The notes under the pieces were generated by a model that was given only the letters and a program-made list of their open reading frames with translations, was not told where the DNA came from and did not search any database. Source: CATQHD01 sp965202675 (GTDB lineage Bacteria; Actinomycetota; Acidimicrobiia; Spongiisociales; Spongiisociaceae). Taken from it: 64,000 nt of DNA. Within the stretch, counting starts at the first letter, position 1. Every line of letters starts with the position of its first letter. Position numbers and translations under genes: made by a program. Positions 52,346-60,894 of the stretch are shown here, one piece after another. The stretch spans positions 1,488,001-1,552,000 of the forward strand of contig OZ241842.1 in assembly GCA_965202675.1 (NCBI GenBank). Direction: 5' to 3'.

Positions 52346-53188
52346 TCATTGCGGGTTGCTGAGAAAGCGCTCGATGTCCTCCACGAGCCGCCGTCCGTCC
52401 CCTTCCTGCACCGCCCGGCTCTCGCTTTCCTCCTCGAGCCGCTCGATGTATTCGGCCATACCCTCCGAATCGTCGATCAGATTGTTGACCGTGGCCTCGT
52501 AGCCGGCCGCATCCTCGTCGAGCGCCGCCACGTCGAAACGCCACCCGATCAGGTCGCCCAGGGCGTAGAGGAGGGCCCTGGTTGCGGTGGGGCTCGGACT
52601 GCCGGCCAGGTAGTGGGGCACCCCCGCCCAGAGGCCGGACGACTCCATCCCCTCGTCCTCCATTGCGGCGGCGATGACCCCGGCTATCCCGGTCGGCCCC
52701 TCGTAGGTGGAGGGGCTGATGCCCATCCGCATGGTGAAGTCCGGGTCTCCGGAGCTGCCGAAGATCGGAATGGGCTGGGTGTGGGGGATCTGGCTCATGA
52801 AAGCCCCGAGGGCGGCCGCCTCCCGGACCCCGAGGCGGCGGAGCACCCCTATCACCTCGGCGCAGTAACGCCGCCAGAGGAGATGGGGTTCCTCTCCCAG
52901 CACCAGAACCAGGTCGCGGTCGTGTTCGGGGAGGAGCAGGGCGAAGAACCCGGTGACCGGCCAGTGGACATGCCTCGCCGCCCCGTCGATGGACACCACG
53001 GGGCGCGACAGCTGATAGTTGATGTACTGCTCCATGTCGAGCTGGGCCAGCGGTATCTCCTCGTGATGCTCCAAGAGAAAGTAGAGCGCCCTCGAAGCCG
53101 CGTCGGCCGCGTCGTTCCAACCCTCGAAGGCCAGAACCGCCATCGGGTTGCGCAACGCCGGTTCCCGGATCCACTCGATGCTGCTCAC
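52346..53188 (-). CDS. PAC2 family protein
   Basis: A 280-residue cytoplasmic protein of the PAC2 family (proteasome-assembling-chaperone-like fold), typical of actinobacteria. It begins IEWIREPALRNPMAVLAFEGWNDAADAASRAL and contains GEEPHLLWRRYCAEVIGVL and GLWAGVPHYLAGSPSPTATRAL. The C-terminus is acidic and helical. The cellular role is not established for bacterial members. Confidence 0.88.
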   Translation of the reverse strand: MSSIEWIREPALRNPMAVLAFEGWNDAADAASRALYFLLEHHEEIPLAQLDMEQYINYQLSRPVVSIDGAARHVHWPVTGFFALLLPEHDRDLVLVLGEEPHLLWRRYCAEVIGVLRRLGVREAAALGAFMSQIPHTQPIPIFGSSGDPDFTMRMGISPSTYEGPTGIAGVIAAAMEDEGMESSGLWAGVPHYLAGSPSPTATRALLYALGDLIGWRFDVAALDEDAAGYEATVNNLIDDSEGMAEYIERLEEESESRAVQEGDGRRLVEDIERFLSNPQ

Positions 53189-53240
53189 CGGCCGAAGGGT
53201 AGCCGGTCCCTGCCTGCGTGCAGGAGGCGCGGCGGAGGGT

Positions 53241-55442
53241 TCAGGCGGCCGGCCCGCCGCACCGCCGGGGTTCCCAGCCCCTGATCCGCAGGCTGTTGAC
53301 CACCACCGACACGCTGGACAGCGCCATGGCCGCCGACGCCGCCATCGGGTCGAGCAGGCCGGCCGCCGCCAGCGGGATGGCGGCCGTGTTGTAGGCGAAG
53401 GCCCACCACAGGTTCTGGCGGATGCCCCGCAGGGTGCGCCCGGCCAGATCCACCGCCGTAACCGCCAGAGCGGGGTTGCCCGACATGAGGGCGACGTCGG
53501 CGGCTTCCACGGCCAGGTCGCTGCCGGTGCCCACCCCGATTCCCACCGACGCGGAGGCGAGGGCGGGGGCGTCGTTCACCCCGTCGCCCACGAAGGCTGC
53601 GGGTTGGCCCTCCTCCTCCCAGGCGGCGATGATGGCGGCCTTGTCGCGGGGGAGCAGCCGGGCGTGCACCTCGGTGATCCCCACCTGCTCGGCCACCGAC
53701 CGGGCGGCGGTCTCGTGGTCGCCGGTCAGCATGGCCGGGCGCAGCGAGCGGCGGCGGAGGGCCGCCACCGCCGCGGCCGCGGAGGGGCGGGGTTGGTCGG
53801 CCACCGCAACTATCCCCTGCACCTTCCCTTCCCACGCCCCGGCGAAGACGGTGTCCCCCCGGCGGCGGGCTTCTTCCATGGCGTCTTCCCAGCGGGGCCC
53901 CACCGCGATGCCGTGGAGGGCCATGAGCTCGGAGGTTCCTACGGTTACCGGCGTCCCCTCCACCACGCCCCGGGCGCCCAGCCCCGGGAACAGGGTTACG
54001 CCGCCTGCCGGCGCGGGCGCAACCCCCCGGTCGAGGGCCCCCCGCTCCACCGCCTCCCCGAGCGGGTGGCCGGTCCCCCCTTCGACGCCCGCCACCCAGG
54101 CCAGGAACCGGGGGTCGCCGCTCTCGACATGGGCGAGGGTCATCCGTCCGGTGGTCAGGGTGCCGGTCTTGTCGAAAGCCACCCGGCTCAGCTTCTCCAT
54201 CCGCTCGAAGGCCTCCGCGGAGCGGAACACCACCCCCAGCTCGGCGCCCCGCCCGGCCCCCACCGCGATGGCGGTCGGAGTGGCCAGGCCCAACGCGCAG
54301 GGGCAGGCGATGATCAGCACCGCCACCGCATTGCGGAGGGCGGCGGCCGGATCGCCGGCTGCGATCAGCCATCCCAACAGAACCGCCGCCGCGGCGGCGG
54401 CCACCGCCGGAACGAAGATGCTCGACACCCGGTCGGCCAGGCGCTGGATGGGGGCTTTGGAGGCGCGGGCGGCCTCGACGATCCGCGCCGCCTCGGCCAG
54501 TACGGTGTCTTCGCCCACCCCCGTCGCCTCCACCACCAGCCGTCCGGTCTGGTTGACGGTGCCCGCCGTTACCCGGTCGCCCGGCCTGCGATGCACCGGG
54601 GCGGCCTCGCCGGTCAGCATCGACTCGTCTACGGCGCCTTCGCCCTCTACCACGATCCCGTCCACCGGCACCCGCCCGCCGGGGGCCACCTCGACGCGGT
54701 CCCCCGCCGCCGCCTCCTCGATGGGCAGGGTGGTCCACGCCCCGCCGCGCAGGACCCTCGCTTCCCGCCCGCCCAGCTCGAGCAGCCGGGACACCGCCTG
54801 GGACGCCCTGCCCTTGGCGCGCGCCTCCAGGTAGCGGCCCAACAGCACGAACATCACGATGGCGGCGCCCGTCTCGAAGAACAGGGGCCGGCCCGCCCCC
54901 AGGGCCCAGAGGGAGTAGAGCCAGGCCGCCAGGGAACCCAGGCTGATGAGGGTGTCCATGCTCATGCCGCCCCGCCGCAGGCGTTTCCACGCCGTCAGGT
55001 GAAAACCGCGGCCCGCCCACACGACCGCCCCGGTCGACAACACCGCCTGGGTCCACATGCTCCACCCCTCGCCGGGGGCGGCCATCCCCAGGACGACGGT
55101 GGGCAGAGCCAGGGCGGCGGCGGAGAGGAACCTGCGCAGGCCGGCCCGCCGTTCCTCGGCGTCCTCGGCCGCCGCGTCCCGCCCCCGGCGGACCGGGCGC
55201 CTCGGCGCCATGCTGTAGCCGATCTCCCCCACCGCCGCCGCCAGCCCCTCCACCGACGCCGCCGGGGTCAACCTGATCCGAGCCTGATTCGCCACCGGAT
55301 CGACCGCCGCCGAAATCACCCCCTCCTGCCCGGCCAACACCTCCTCCACCCGCCCGGCGCAGGACGCACACGTCATCCCCTCCACCTCGAAGACGACTTC
55401 CCTGCCTCCGGCCGCCGACGGCGGGGCGGCGACGGTTTCCAT
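53241..55442 (-). CDS. copA: Copper-translocating P-type ATPase
   Basis: A 733-residue P1B-type ATPase exporting Cu(I). It has an N-terminal metal-binding domain GMTCASCAGRVEEVL with CxxC at residues 25-28, an actuator segment, the membrane motif CPCALGLATPTA, phosphorylation site AFDKTGTLTTGRM, GHPLGEA (HP motif) and hinge VGDGVNDAPALASA. AAGGAG precedes the ATG. It is divergent from the small Cys/His protein gene at 55661. Confidence 0.95.
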   Translation of the reverse strand: METVAAPPSAAGGREVVFEVEGMTCASCAGRVEEVLAGQEGVISAAVDPVANQARIRLTPAASVEGLAAAVGEIGYSMAPRRPVRRGRDAAAEDAEERRAGLRRFLSAAALALPTVVLGMAAPGEGWSMWTQAVLSTGAVVWAGRGFHLTAWKRLRRGGMSMDTLISLGSLAAWLYSLWALGAGRPLFFETGAAIVMFVLLGRYLEARAKGRASQAVSRLLELGGREARVLRGGAWTTLPIEEAAAGDRVEVAPGGRVPVDGIVVEGEGAVDESMLTGEAAPVHRRPGDRVTAGTVNQTGRLVVEATGVGEDTVLAEAARIVEAARASKAPIQRLADRVSSIFVPAVAAAAAAVLLGWLIAAGDPAAALRNAVAVLIIACPCALGLATPTAIAVGAGRGAELGVVFRSAEAFERMEKLSRVAFDKTGTLTTGRMTLAHVESGDPRFLAWVAGVEGGTGHPLGEAVERGALDRGVAPAPAGGVTLFPGLGARGVVEGTPVTVGTSELMALHGIAVGPRWEDAMEEARRRGDTVFAGAWEGKVQGIVAVADQPRPSAAAAVAALRRRSLRPAMLTGDHETAARSVAEQVGITEVHARLLPRDKAAIIAAWEEEGQPAAFVGDGVNDAPALASASVGIGVGTGSDLAVEAADVALMSGNPALAVTAVDLAGRTLRGIRQNLWWAFAYNTAAIPLAAAGLLDPMAASAAMALSSVSVVVNSLRIRGWEPRRCGGPAA

Positions 55443-55540
55443 GGTCGGGTCTCCTTGTCAGAGGGGGCTGCGGCCGGGCCGGATGATCGGGAGCTCCCGA
55501 GTCTACCAGAGAGCGGACGCGGCGCCGTCCCGCCAAAATA

Positions 55541-55575
55541 TTGATATAATGAAATAATTGATATAATCAATCTAC
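55541..55575 (+). promoter_or_regulatory. Duplicated TTGATATAAT element, candidate promoter/operator
   Basis: In a sharply A+T-rich patch between two divergent genes, TTGATATAAT occurs twice 17 nt apart (first copy 55541-55550, second 55558-55567), each holding a perfect TATAAT. The second copy extends to ATTGATATAATCAAT, an imperfect dyad. It probably drives the gene at 55661; a link to copper control of copA is only a guess. Confidence 0.5.
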
Positions 55576-55660
55576 CGCCCCCCGGAATTAACCCGGGCCG
55601 GCAAGTGTTGCAACAGACAAGAACGGCAAGGCCATCTACGAGAAAGAAAGGGGGTGCGTC

Positions 55661-55852
55661 ATGGTCGACACGCTCGGTGGTTCCCATCTGCGCGGCAGGA
55701 TTCGCCCATCCCGCACCTACGCCGCAGGCCGTGTCTGCGAGCGGAACGGCTGCTACACGAAGATCTCCATCTACAACCGGAGGGAGTACTGCAACATTCA
55801 CGCCCCTGTGAAGTTCCCCAGAGTTCGGGGGCGGATACTCCCGGAGACCTAG
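55661..55852 (+). CDS. Small Cys/His-rich conserved protein, probable zinc binder
   Basis: A 63-residue protein with AAAGGGGG 7 nt before its ATG. It contains RPSRTYAAGRVCERNGCYTK, then ISIYNRREYC and NIHAPVKFPRVRGR. Three cysteines and one histidine (C-x4-C ... C-x2-H) form a plausible zinc site. I recall similar uncharacterised small proteins in actinobacteria; no function is known to me. Confidence 0.72.
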   Translation: MVDTLGGSHLRGRIRPSRTYAAGRVCERNGCYTKISIYNRREYCNIHAPVKFPRVRGRILPET

Positions 55853-56029
55853 GGTCAGGCCGTCCGGGGACCGGGAAACCGGTCACCCGGGCGGCCCGGC
55901 TCGGCAAGGCGGCAGCCCAAGGAAACGGACCGAGGCTGCAGCCCGGTGTTCCGTAAAGCATTGCTCTCGACAGGCCCGGTGTCTGCGTCCGGCGCTTCTC
56001 GGCCCTGCCGGCGGATCGCGAAAAAATCC

Positions 56030-56312
56030 TGGAAATTCCTGGAACAACCCCCTAGACGGACGCCCGAAAATGCTGTATAAAGAAGGGACCGAAACACAAA
56101 CACCGCCGTGAGCGTCCGGAGAGGCGGCGGTCATCGATCAGGATCTCTCTGCTCGGTCCGCTGAAGGAGCCGGCCAGGCCGCGCTGGCCCGAGCGGGATT
56201 CGCCGGCGGCGGTGGAGGCGGGGGAGGGCACCCGGCGAAGCCGGGCGGGGGGCGCAGGATTTCGCGTTCTTCGGGGTGCGGTTATGCGGGGGAAGGCTGT
56301 GAACAGGGGTTT
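56030..56312 (+). repeat. Dispersed intergenic element, family B, copy 1
   Basis: It aligns with 62448-62740. Shared blocks: ACCCCCTAGACG, a 17-nt spacer and TATAAAGA; ACAAACACCGCC pairing with a GGCGG(C)GGT about 20 nt later while the loop differs; GGGGGAGGGCACCCGGCGAA leading into the hairpin CCCGGC-GAA-GCCGGG (56231-56245); TTTCGCGTTCTT; then CAGGGG. It lies between the 3' ends of two converging genes (gap 55853-56426). Confidence 0.78.
56053..56081 (+). promoter_or_regulatory. Promoter inside family B copy 1
   Basis: TAGACG (56053-56058) and TATAAA (56076-56081) are 17 nt apart and both hexamers are identical in copy 2. Confidence 0.6.
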
Positions 56313-56426
56313 TACGATGAATAACCATAGGGAGGGGTTACTTTTTCACGCTCCGGGCGGGTCCGCTGGTTGGCGCGGAAGGGATTCGGGGGAAAATGGC
56401 CTCGAGTCGCTGCCGGGCGGCGGCGG

Positions 56427-58379
56427 TCAGGCGATGCCCAGCTTCCGGAGGAAGGCGTCCTGGCGGGGCGCCCGGCCCAGGAAGTCCCGCAGCATCTCGT
56501 CGGCGTCCTTGGTTCCGTTCGGTTCGAGCACCTTGCGGCGGTAGTCCATGCCCACCTCGGGCGAGAGGACGCCCTCCTCCTGGAAGCGGCTGAACATGTC
56601 CTGGCCGAACACCTCCGCCCACAGGTATCCGTAATAACCGGCGTCGTAGCCGCCCAGCAGGTGGCCGAACGAGGCCAGCATGAAGGTGCCCTCGTGATGG
56701 GGCAGCAGGCCGATTTCCGACCGGCGCCGCAGCACACCCGCCAGATCGACCGGATCGCGGGTGGTGTGGAGGTCCATGTCGATCTGTCCGAGCATCATCT
56801 GGCGCAGGTTGAAGAGGGCCGCATTCAGGTCCCGCGCCTCGGCCAAGCGGGAGACCAGCTCCCCGGGGATGGGCTCCCCGGTGGCGTGGTGGCGGGCGAA
56901 GGTCTGGAGCACTTCGGGAATCCAGCACCAGTTCTCCATGATCTGGGAGGGCGCCTCCACGAAGTCCCACTCGGTGTTGGCGCTGCTGAAGCGGGCGAAG
57001 TCGGCCTGCGAGAGGCACATGTGGAGGATGTGGCCGAACTCGTGGAACAGGGTCACCACCTCGTCGTGCAAGAGCAGGGCCGGATGTTCCCCGGTCGGGC
57101 GGGTCAGGTTGGCAACGATGGCGCAGACCGGGCGGCGGCGGACTCCTTCGTCGTCCCGCCGGCCGGGCGCCAGGGGAAACGCCGCCGCGTGCCCGAACTT
57201 GCCCTCCCTCGGATGCAGATCCATGTAGAAGTGGGCCGCCAGCCCGCCGGACGCCGCGTCGGTCATCCGGTAGGCCGACGCCTCCCCGCACCAGGCGGGG
57301 GCGTCGATCCGTTCGTAGGCGAGGCCGAAAACCGCCGAGGTGAGGTCGAACAGCCCGGCCAGCACCCGGTCGAGCGGGAAATAGGCCGACACCTCGATCG
57401 GGTCGATCCCGTAGTCCTGCTTCATCTGCTCGGTGTGGCAGTAGGCGCGGTCCCACGGCCGGACGGGCGGTTCATGGCCGCGGGAGGCGAGCAGCCGCTC
57501 CATCCCGGCTATCTCCCGCCTCCCCGCTTCGGTGAGCGGCGCCCGCAGCGACGAGTAGAACTCCGCCACCGCTTCCGGGCGTTTGGCCATCTTGGTCTCC
57601 ATGCTGTGGTGCGCCCAGGACGGCGCCCCGAACAGCCCCGCTATTTCGGCCCTTATCCGCAGCGCCTCCTCCATCAGCGGGGTGTTCTGGGCCCGCGCCC
57701 GGTTGCCGAACTTGAAAGCCAGCGCCTCCCGGAGGTCGCGGCGGGGGGAGTTCTCCATGAACGGGAAGACATCCGGGTAGGCCATGGTGATGAGGCGGGT
57801 TCCCTCGGAGGCGCCGGGCGAAAGGCGGCCCCGGTAATCGTCGGGCAGGCCTTCGAGGTCGGCGTCGGACACCTCGAGGCTGTCCTCGTACTCGGCCAGG
57901 TTGGCGGAGAACGCCACCTGCAGCTCCACCAGACGGGCCCGCAGCTCCTGGAGCCGGCCCCGCTTCTCCTGTTCCAGCTCGTGGCCGGCCATGCGGAAGT
58001 CGCGCAGGGCGTGTTCGAGGACCCGGGCCCGCTCGCCTTCCAGGCCCCGGGCTTCCTCGGTGTCCGCATAGTCCCGGACCGCCTCGTACAGATCCCGGCG
58101 GGAGATTATCTCCAGGCTCCATTTCTGGAGCCGCTCCTCGGCTCGGCGGGCGGCGCTGCGGACCGCCTCTTCGGTCGAGACCTGCCCCAGGAAGGGGCCC
58201 CGCCCGTAGGCGGTCATGCCCAGGCGGCCGGCCTCCTCCAGAGGGCGCATGGTGTTGTCGAAGGTGCGGGCGCCCTCCGCCGCCGGCAGACCGTCGATCA
58301 GCTCCCCGCCCCGGGATACGGCGCTCTCCACCGCCTCGGAGACCGACTCGGCGGTAACGGTCGAATAGTCGTACAACAT
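56427..58379 (-). CDS. M3 family zinc oligopeptidase
   Basis: A cytoplasmic metallopeptidase of 650 residues that degrades short peptides. The zinc site is FHEFGHILHM (HExxH) with a downstream glutamate in the NTEWDFVEAPSQIMENW segment, diagnostic for family M3 (thimet oligopeptidase/Dcp/OpdA). The ATG at 58379 follows TTGGAG; the longer frame upstream is proline-rich and non-homologous. Confidence 0.92.
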   Translation of the reverse strand: MLYDYSTVTAESVSEAVESAVSRGGELIDGLPAAEGARTFDNTMRPLEEAGRLGMTAYGRGPFLGQVSTEEAVRSAARRAEERLQKWSLEIISRRDLYEAVRDYADTEEARGLEGERARVLEHALRDFRMAGHELEQEKRGRLQELRARLVELQVAFSANLAEYEDSLEVSDADLEGLPDDYRGRLSPGASEGTRLITMAYPDVFPFMENSPRRDLREALAFKFGNRARAQNTPLMEEALRIRAEIAGLFGAPSWAHHSMETKMAKRPEAVAEFYSSLRAPLTEAGRREIAGMERLLASRGHEPPVRPWDRAYCHTEQMKQDYGIDPIEVSAYFPLDRVLAGLFDLTSAVFGLAYERIDAPAWCGEASAYRMTDAASGGLAAHFYMDLHPREGKFGHAAAFPLAPGRRDDEGVRRRPVCAIVANLTRPTGEHPALLLHDEVVTLFHEFGHILHMCLSQADFARFSSANTEWDFVEAPSQIMENWCWIPEVLQTFARHHATGEPIPGELVSRLAEARDLNAALFNLRQMMLGQIDMDLHTTRDPVDLAGVLRRRSEIGLLPHHEGTFMLASFGHLLGGYDAGYYGYLWAEVFGQDMFSRFQEEGVLSPEVGMDYRRKVLEPNGTKDADEMLRDFLGRAPRQDAFLRKLGIA

Positions 58380-58490
58380 CGGCTCCAATCTAGATGCAAC
58401 GGAACGGAGGGCAAACCGGCGGCGGCCGGGGGGCGGCGGAGACGGGAACTCAGCGCTCCGCATAAAAGACAGGTACCGAAGCGGCGCTCC

Positions 58491-58715
58491 CTATGCGAGC
58501 AGGGCCGCCACCACACCAATAGCGGCCAGATGCCCTGCCGCAATCGCGCCGAACAGCCAGTAGGCCGCAACGGCCAAGCGCCGCTCAATCGCAGCATTCT
58601 GCCGTTCAAGGGCCGACAGGAAATCCGAAACCGCCTGTGCCGTGTCCAACCGGAGCTCGGCCTTCACGGTATCATCCTTGTCGTCAACCAACGGCTCTGT
58701 TACTGCTGTCGACAC
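58491..58715 (-). CDS. Small C-terminally anchored membrane protein
   Basis: From GTG at 58715 (GGAGGGAG upstream) the product is 74 residues: an acidic, helical N-terminal half (DDKDDTVKAELRLDTAQAVS, then DFLSALERQNAAIERRL) and one hydrophobic helix at the C-terminus (AAGHLAAIGVVAALLA region). The function is unknown. Confidence 0.55.
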   Translation of the reverse strand: MSTAVTEPLVDDKDDTVKAELRLDTAQAVSDFLSALERQNAAIERRLAVAAYWLFGAIAAGHLAAIGVVAALLA

Positions 58716-58918
58716 AAGACTCCCTCCGCAAAACTCCCGACACCGAGGAGCGGCGAACCACCGCCGCTGTCCGTCTCCTTGGTTCGGAATCGATCCGGAT
58801 CGTACAATCAATCTACCAGGGCCCGCGATTCGTTTTCATCGCTGCGTCGAAGGTATTTGCTGTGTCGGCGGCAGCGTTATGGTGGGCTGACGGCGCAGGG
58901 CGGGCTTTGGCGCCTCGT

Positions 58919-59875
58919 TCAGCGCATGGCGTCGTGGTTGTCCCATCCGGGGTCGGGCTCGGCGGTTGCTTCGTAGACGGAAGGGCGCCACCGCTCGGCC
59001 AGAGCGTCGAGGTCGTCCTCGCGCGAGGGGTCGATGTAGGCGTAGAGGACGGTGAAGTCGTCGAACATCCGGCGGGCGAACACCACCGCCCCGGCGCCGA
59101 AGGCATCGGTCATGTCCTCCTCCACCTTTCGGGCCAGGTTGCCGCCCCCGCCTCCGGTGTCGATGCTGAGGGTCACGAACAGCTCCAGGTCCAGGTGGTG
59201 GAGCCGCTTGAGGGCCCGGTTGACTTCCAGACGCGATGCGCCCAGCTCGTAGTCGTCCTCGTCCGACGATTCCCACCGCACGCCTTCGGCGCCGGCGGCC
59301 AGGCGCTCCACCGCCTCGGCCAGCTCCGGGAAGGGAACCCCCCAGGGAAGCGGGCCCGCCGCCGCGTCCACCCCCCCTATCCATAGCTCGGCGGCGTCCT
59401 CCCCCAGCAGATCGTCCAGGAAGCGGAACACCGCCTGGAGCCGGAGGGCCTCGTCCATGAGGCCGAAGTCGGGATGGCCCACGGCCACATCCAGCTCCTC
59501 GGCGCCGGGGTCCTGCTCGATCACCGCGGTGGCGGCGGCGGGGTGGATCTCGATGTCGCCCGCCATGACCGCGGAGGGCTCCACCGCCACCCGCGCCGGG
59601 TGGTACTCCCAGATGGGGTCGGGCGGAGGGGCGGCCCTCACCCAGCGCTCGGTGAGCGGGCGCAGCCCCGGATCGGCCGCCGCGCTCAGGCAGAGGGCGT
59701 AGAGGGCGGCCTGGCCGGGCGCCAGCTCCCATTCGAGGCTCGGATCTATGGACTCGATCAGGTCGGTGAGGTCGGCGGTTCCCTCCCCGTACTCGCCCGA
59801 GGCGATCTCCCGCTCCAGGCCGCTCCGCAGCCGCGGCCACTCCTCCCAGAAAGCGGCGATGCCCCGGTCGGTCAT
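58919..59875 (-). CDS. Hypothetical acidic protein
   Basis: A soluble, very acidic protein of 318 residues starting with MTDRGIAAFWEEWPRLRSGL. The FW-x-W opening followed by IESIDPSLEWELAPG resembles an uncharacterised group of actinobacterial proteins. I cannot assign a family with confidence. It starts 31 nt after the suhB-like gene and is probably co-transcribed with it. Confidence 0.65.
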   Translation of the reverse strand: MTDRGIAAFWEEWPRLRSGLEREIASGEYGEGTADLTDLIESIDPSLEWELAPGQAALYALCLSAAADPGLRPLTERWVRAAPPPDPIWEYHPARVAVEPSAVMAGDIEIHPAAATAVIEQDPGAEELDVAVGHPDFGLMDEALRLQAVFRFLDDLLGEDAAELWIGGVDAAAGPLPWGVPFPELAEAVERLAAGAEGVRWESSDEDDYELGASRLEVNRALKRLHHLDLELFVTLSIDTGGGGGNLARKVEEDMTDAFGAGAVVFARRMFDDFTVLYAYIDPSREDDLDALAERWRPSVYEATAEPDPGWDNHDAMR

Positions 59876-59906
59876 CGACCTGGCTCGCCGCGGCGGCGGA
59901 TGCTGG

Positions 59907-60740
59907 TCAACCAGCGGCCCGAACATGCAGGGGGGCTATCGAGCGGATCAGGCGGAAGAAAGAATCCGCGATGCCCGGCGCCGCCAGGATGAAGTCGGAC
60001 GAGTCCACGGCGGCGGGGCGGCTCACCAGGTCGGCGGACAGCCCCCCCGCCTCGTGGACCAGCAGCAGCCCGGCGGCCACATCCCAGGGGAGGATGCCGA
60101 ACTCCCAGAAGGCGTCGAAGCGGCCGCAGGCCACCCAGGCGAAGTCGAGGGCCGCCGAACCCATCCGGCGCACGTCCCGCACCCGGGTGATCACCTTTCC
60201 CACCGCGGCGGTGTAGGAAGGCCCCCGTACATCCCGGTCGTACGGGAACCCGGTGCCGATGATGCATTCGGACAGCCTGGTGCGGGCAGAGACCCGGATC
60301 GGGCGGCCGTCCAGGTAGGCGCCCTTCCCCCGGGCGGCGCTGAACACCTCTCCCCGCAGCACGTCGATCACCGCCCCCGCCACCGGAGCATGGCCGTCCC
60401 AGAGGCCCACCGACACCGACACCTGGGGAATGCCGTGGACGAAGTTGACCGTTCCGTCCATCGGATCGACAATCCAGCGCCGCCCCACCGGCTCGGTCAT
60501 GCCGCCCCGTTCCTCGGACAGCACCGCGTCCTCGGGGCGCTGCGAGGCGATGACCTCCAGGATGGCGTCGTCCGCCGCCATGTCCACCGCGGTTACCGGG
60601 TTGACAGACCCTTTCATCTCGGCGGCGACCGGCCGCCCGAACGCCCGGCGGATCACCCCGGCGCCCGCCCCGGCGGCGGCCACCGCCACCTCCCGGTCGG
60701 TGCGCGGCGGGCCGGTGTCGACGGATTCTGACGATTTCAT
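59907..60740 (-). CDS. Inositol monophosphatase family protein
   Basis: A magnesium-dependent phosphatase of 277 residues (SuhB/IMPase/HisN/CysQ superfamily). Metal-site motifs are present: SEERGG, WIVDPMDGTVNFVHGIP (DPxDGTxNF) and LPWDVAAG (WDxAAG). Which phosphate ester it prefers cannot be told from sequence alone. Confidence 0.9.
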   Translation of the reverse strand: MKSSESVDTGPPRTDREVAVAAAGAGAGVIRRAFGRPVAAEMKGSVNPVTAVDMAADDAILEVIASQRPEDAVLSEERGGMTEPVGRRWIVDPMDGTVNFVHGIPQVSVSVGLWDGHAPVAGAVIDVLRGEVFSAARGKGAYLDGRPIRVSARTRLSECIIGTGFPYDRDVRGPSYTAAVGKVITRVRDVRRMGSAALDFAWVACGRFDAFWEFGILPWDVAAGLLLVHEAGGLSADLVSRPAAVDSSDFILAAPGIADSFFRLIRSIAPLHVRAAG

Positions 60741-60861
60741 GGGAGATGCCCCGGGTCGCTTGTCGGGCCGGCAGGCCGGCGGCCTTGCCGGTCAGGGACG
60801 CGGCGGCCTGCCGGGGTCATCCTATGACGCGACCTGTGGATAATCGGGTAATGACGCGTCC

Positions 60862-60887
60862 GTACGGCGGATTTCACGCCGTACAAT
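60862..60887 (+). promoter_or_regulatory. Dyad overlapping the -10 of the lnt-like gene
   Basis: A perfect 8-bp inverted repeat, GTACGGCG (60862-60869) and CGCCGTAC (60877-60884), runs into TACAAT (60882-60887). The likely transcription start coincides with the GTG at 60895, so this is a leaderless gene with an operator-like element covering its -10. Confidence 0.55.
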
Positions 60888-60894
60888 CCCGCCG

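Noticed and set aside
53148..55544. 798-codon plus-strand frame antisense to copA
   Set aside because: Shadow frame with low-complexity sequence; the P-type ATPase on the minus strand has all motifs.
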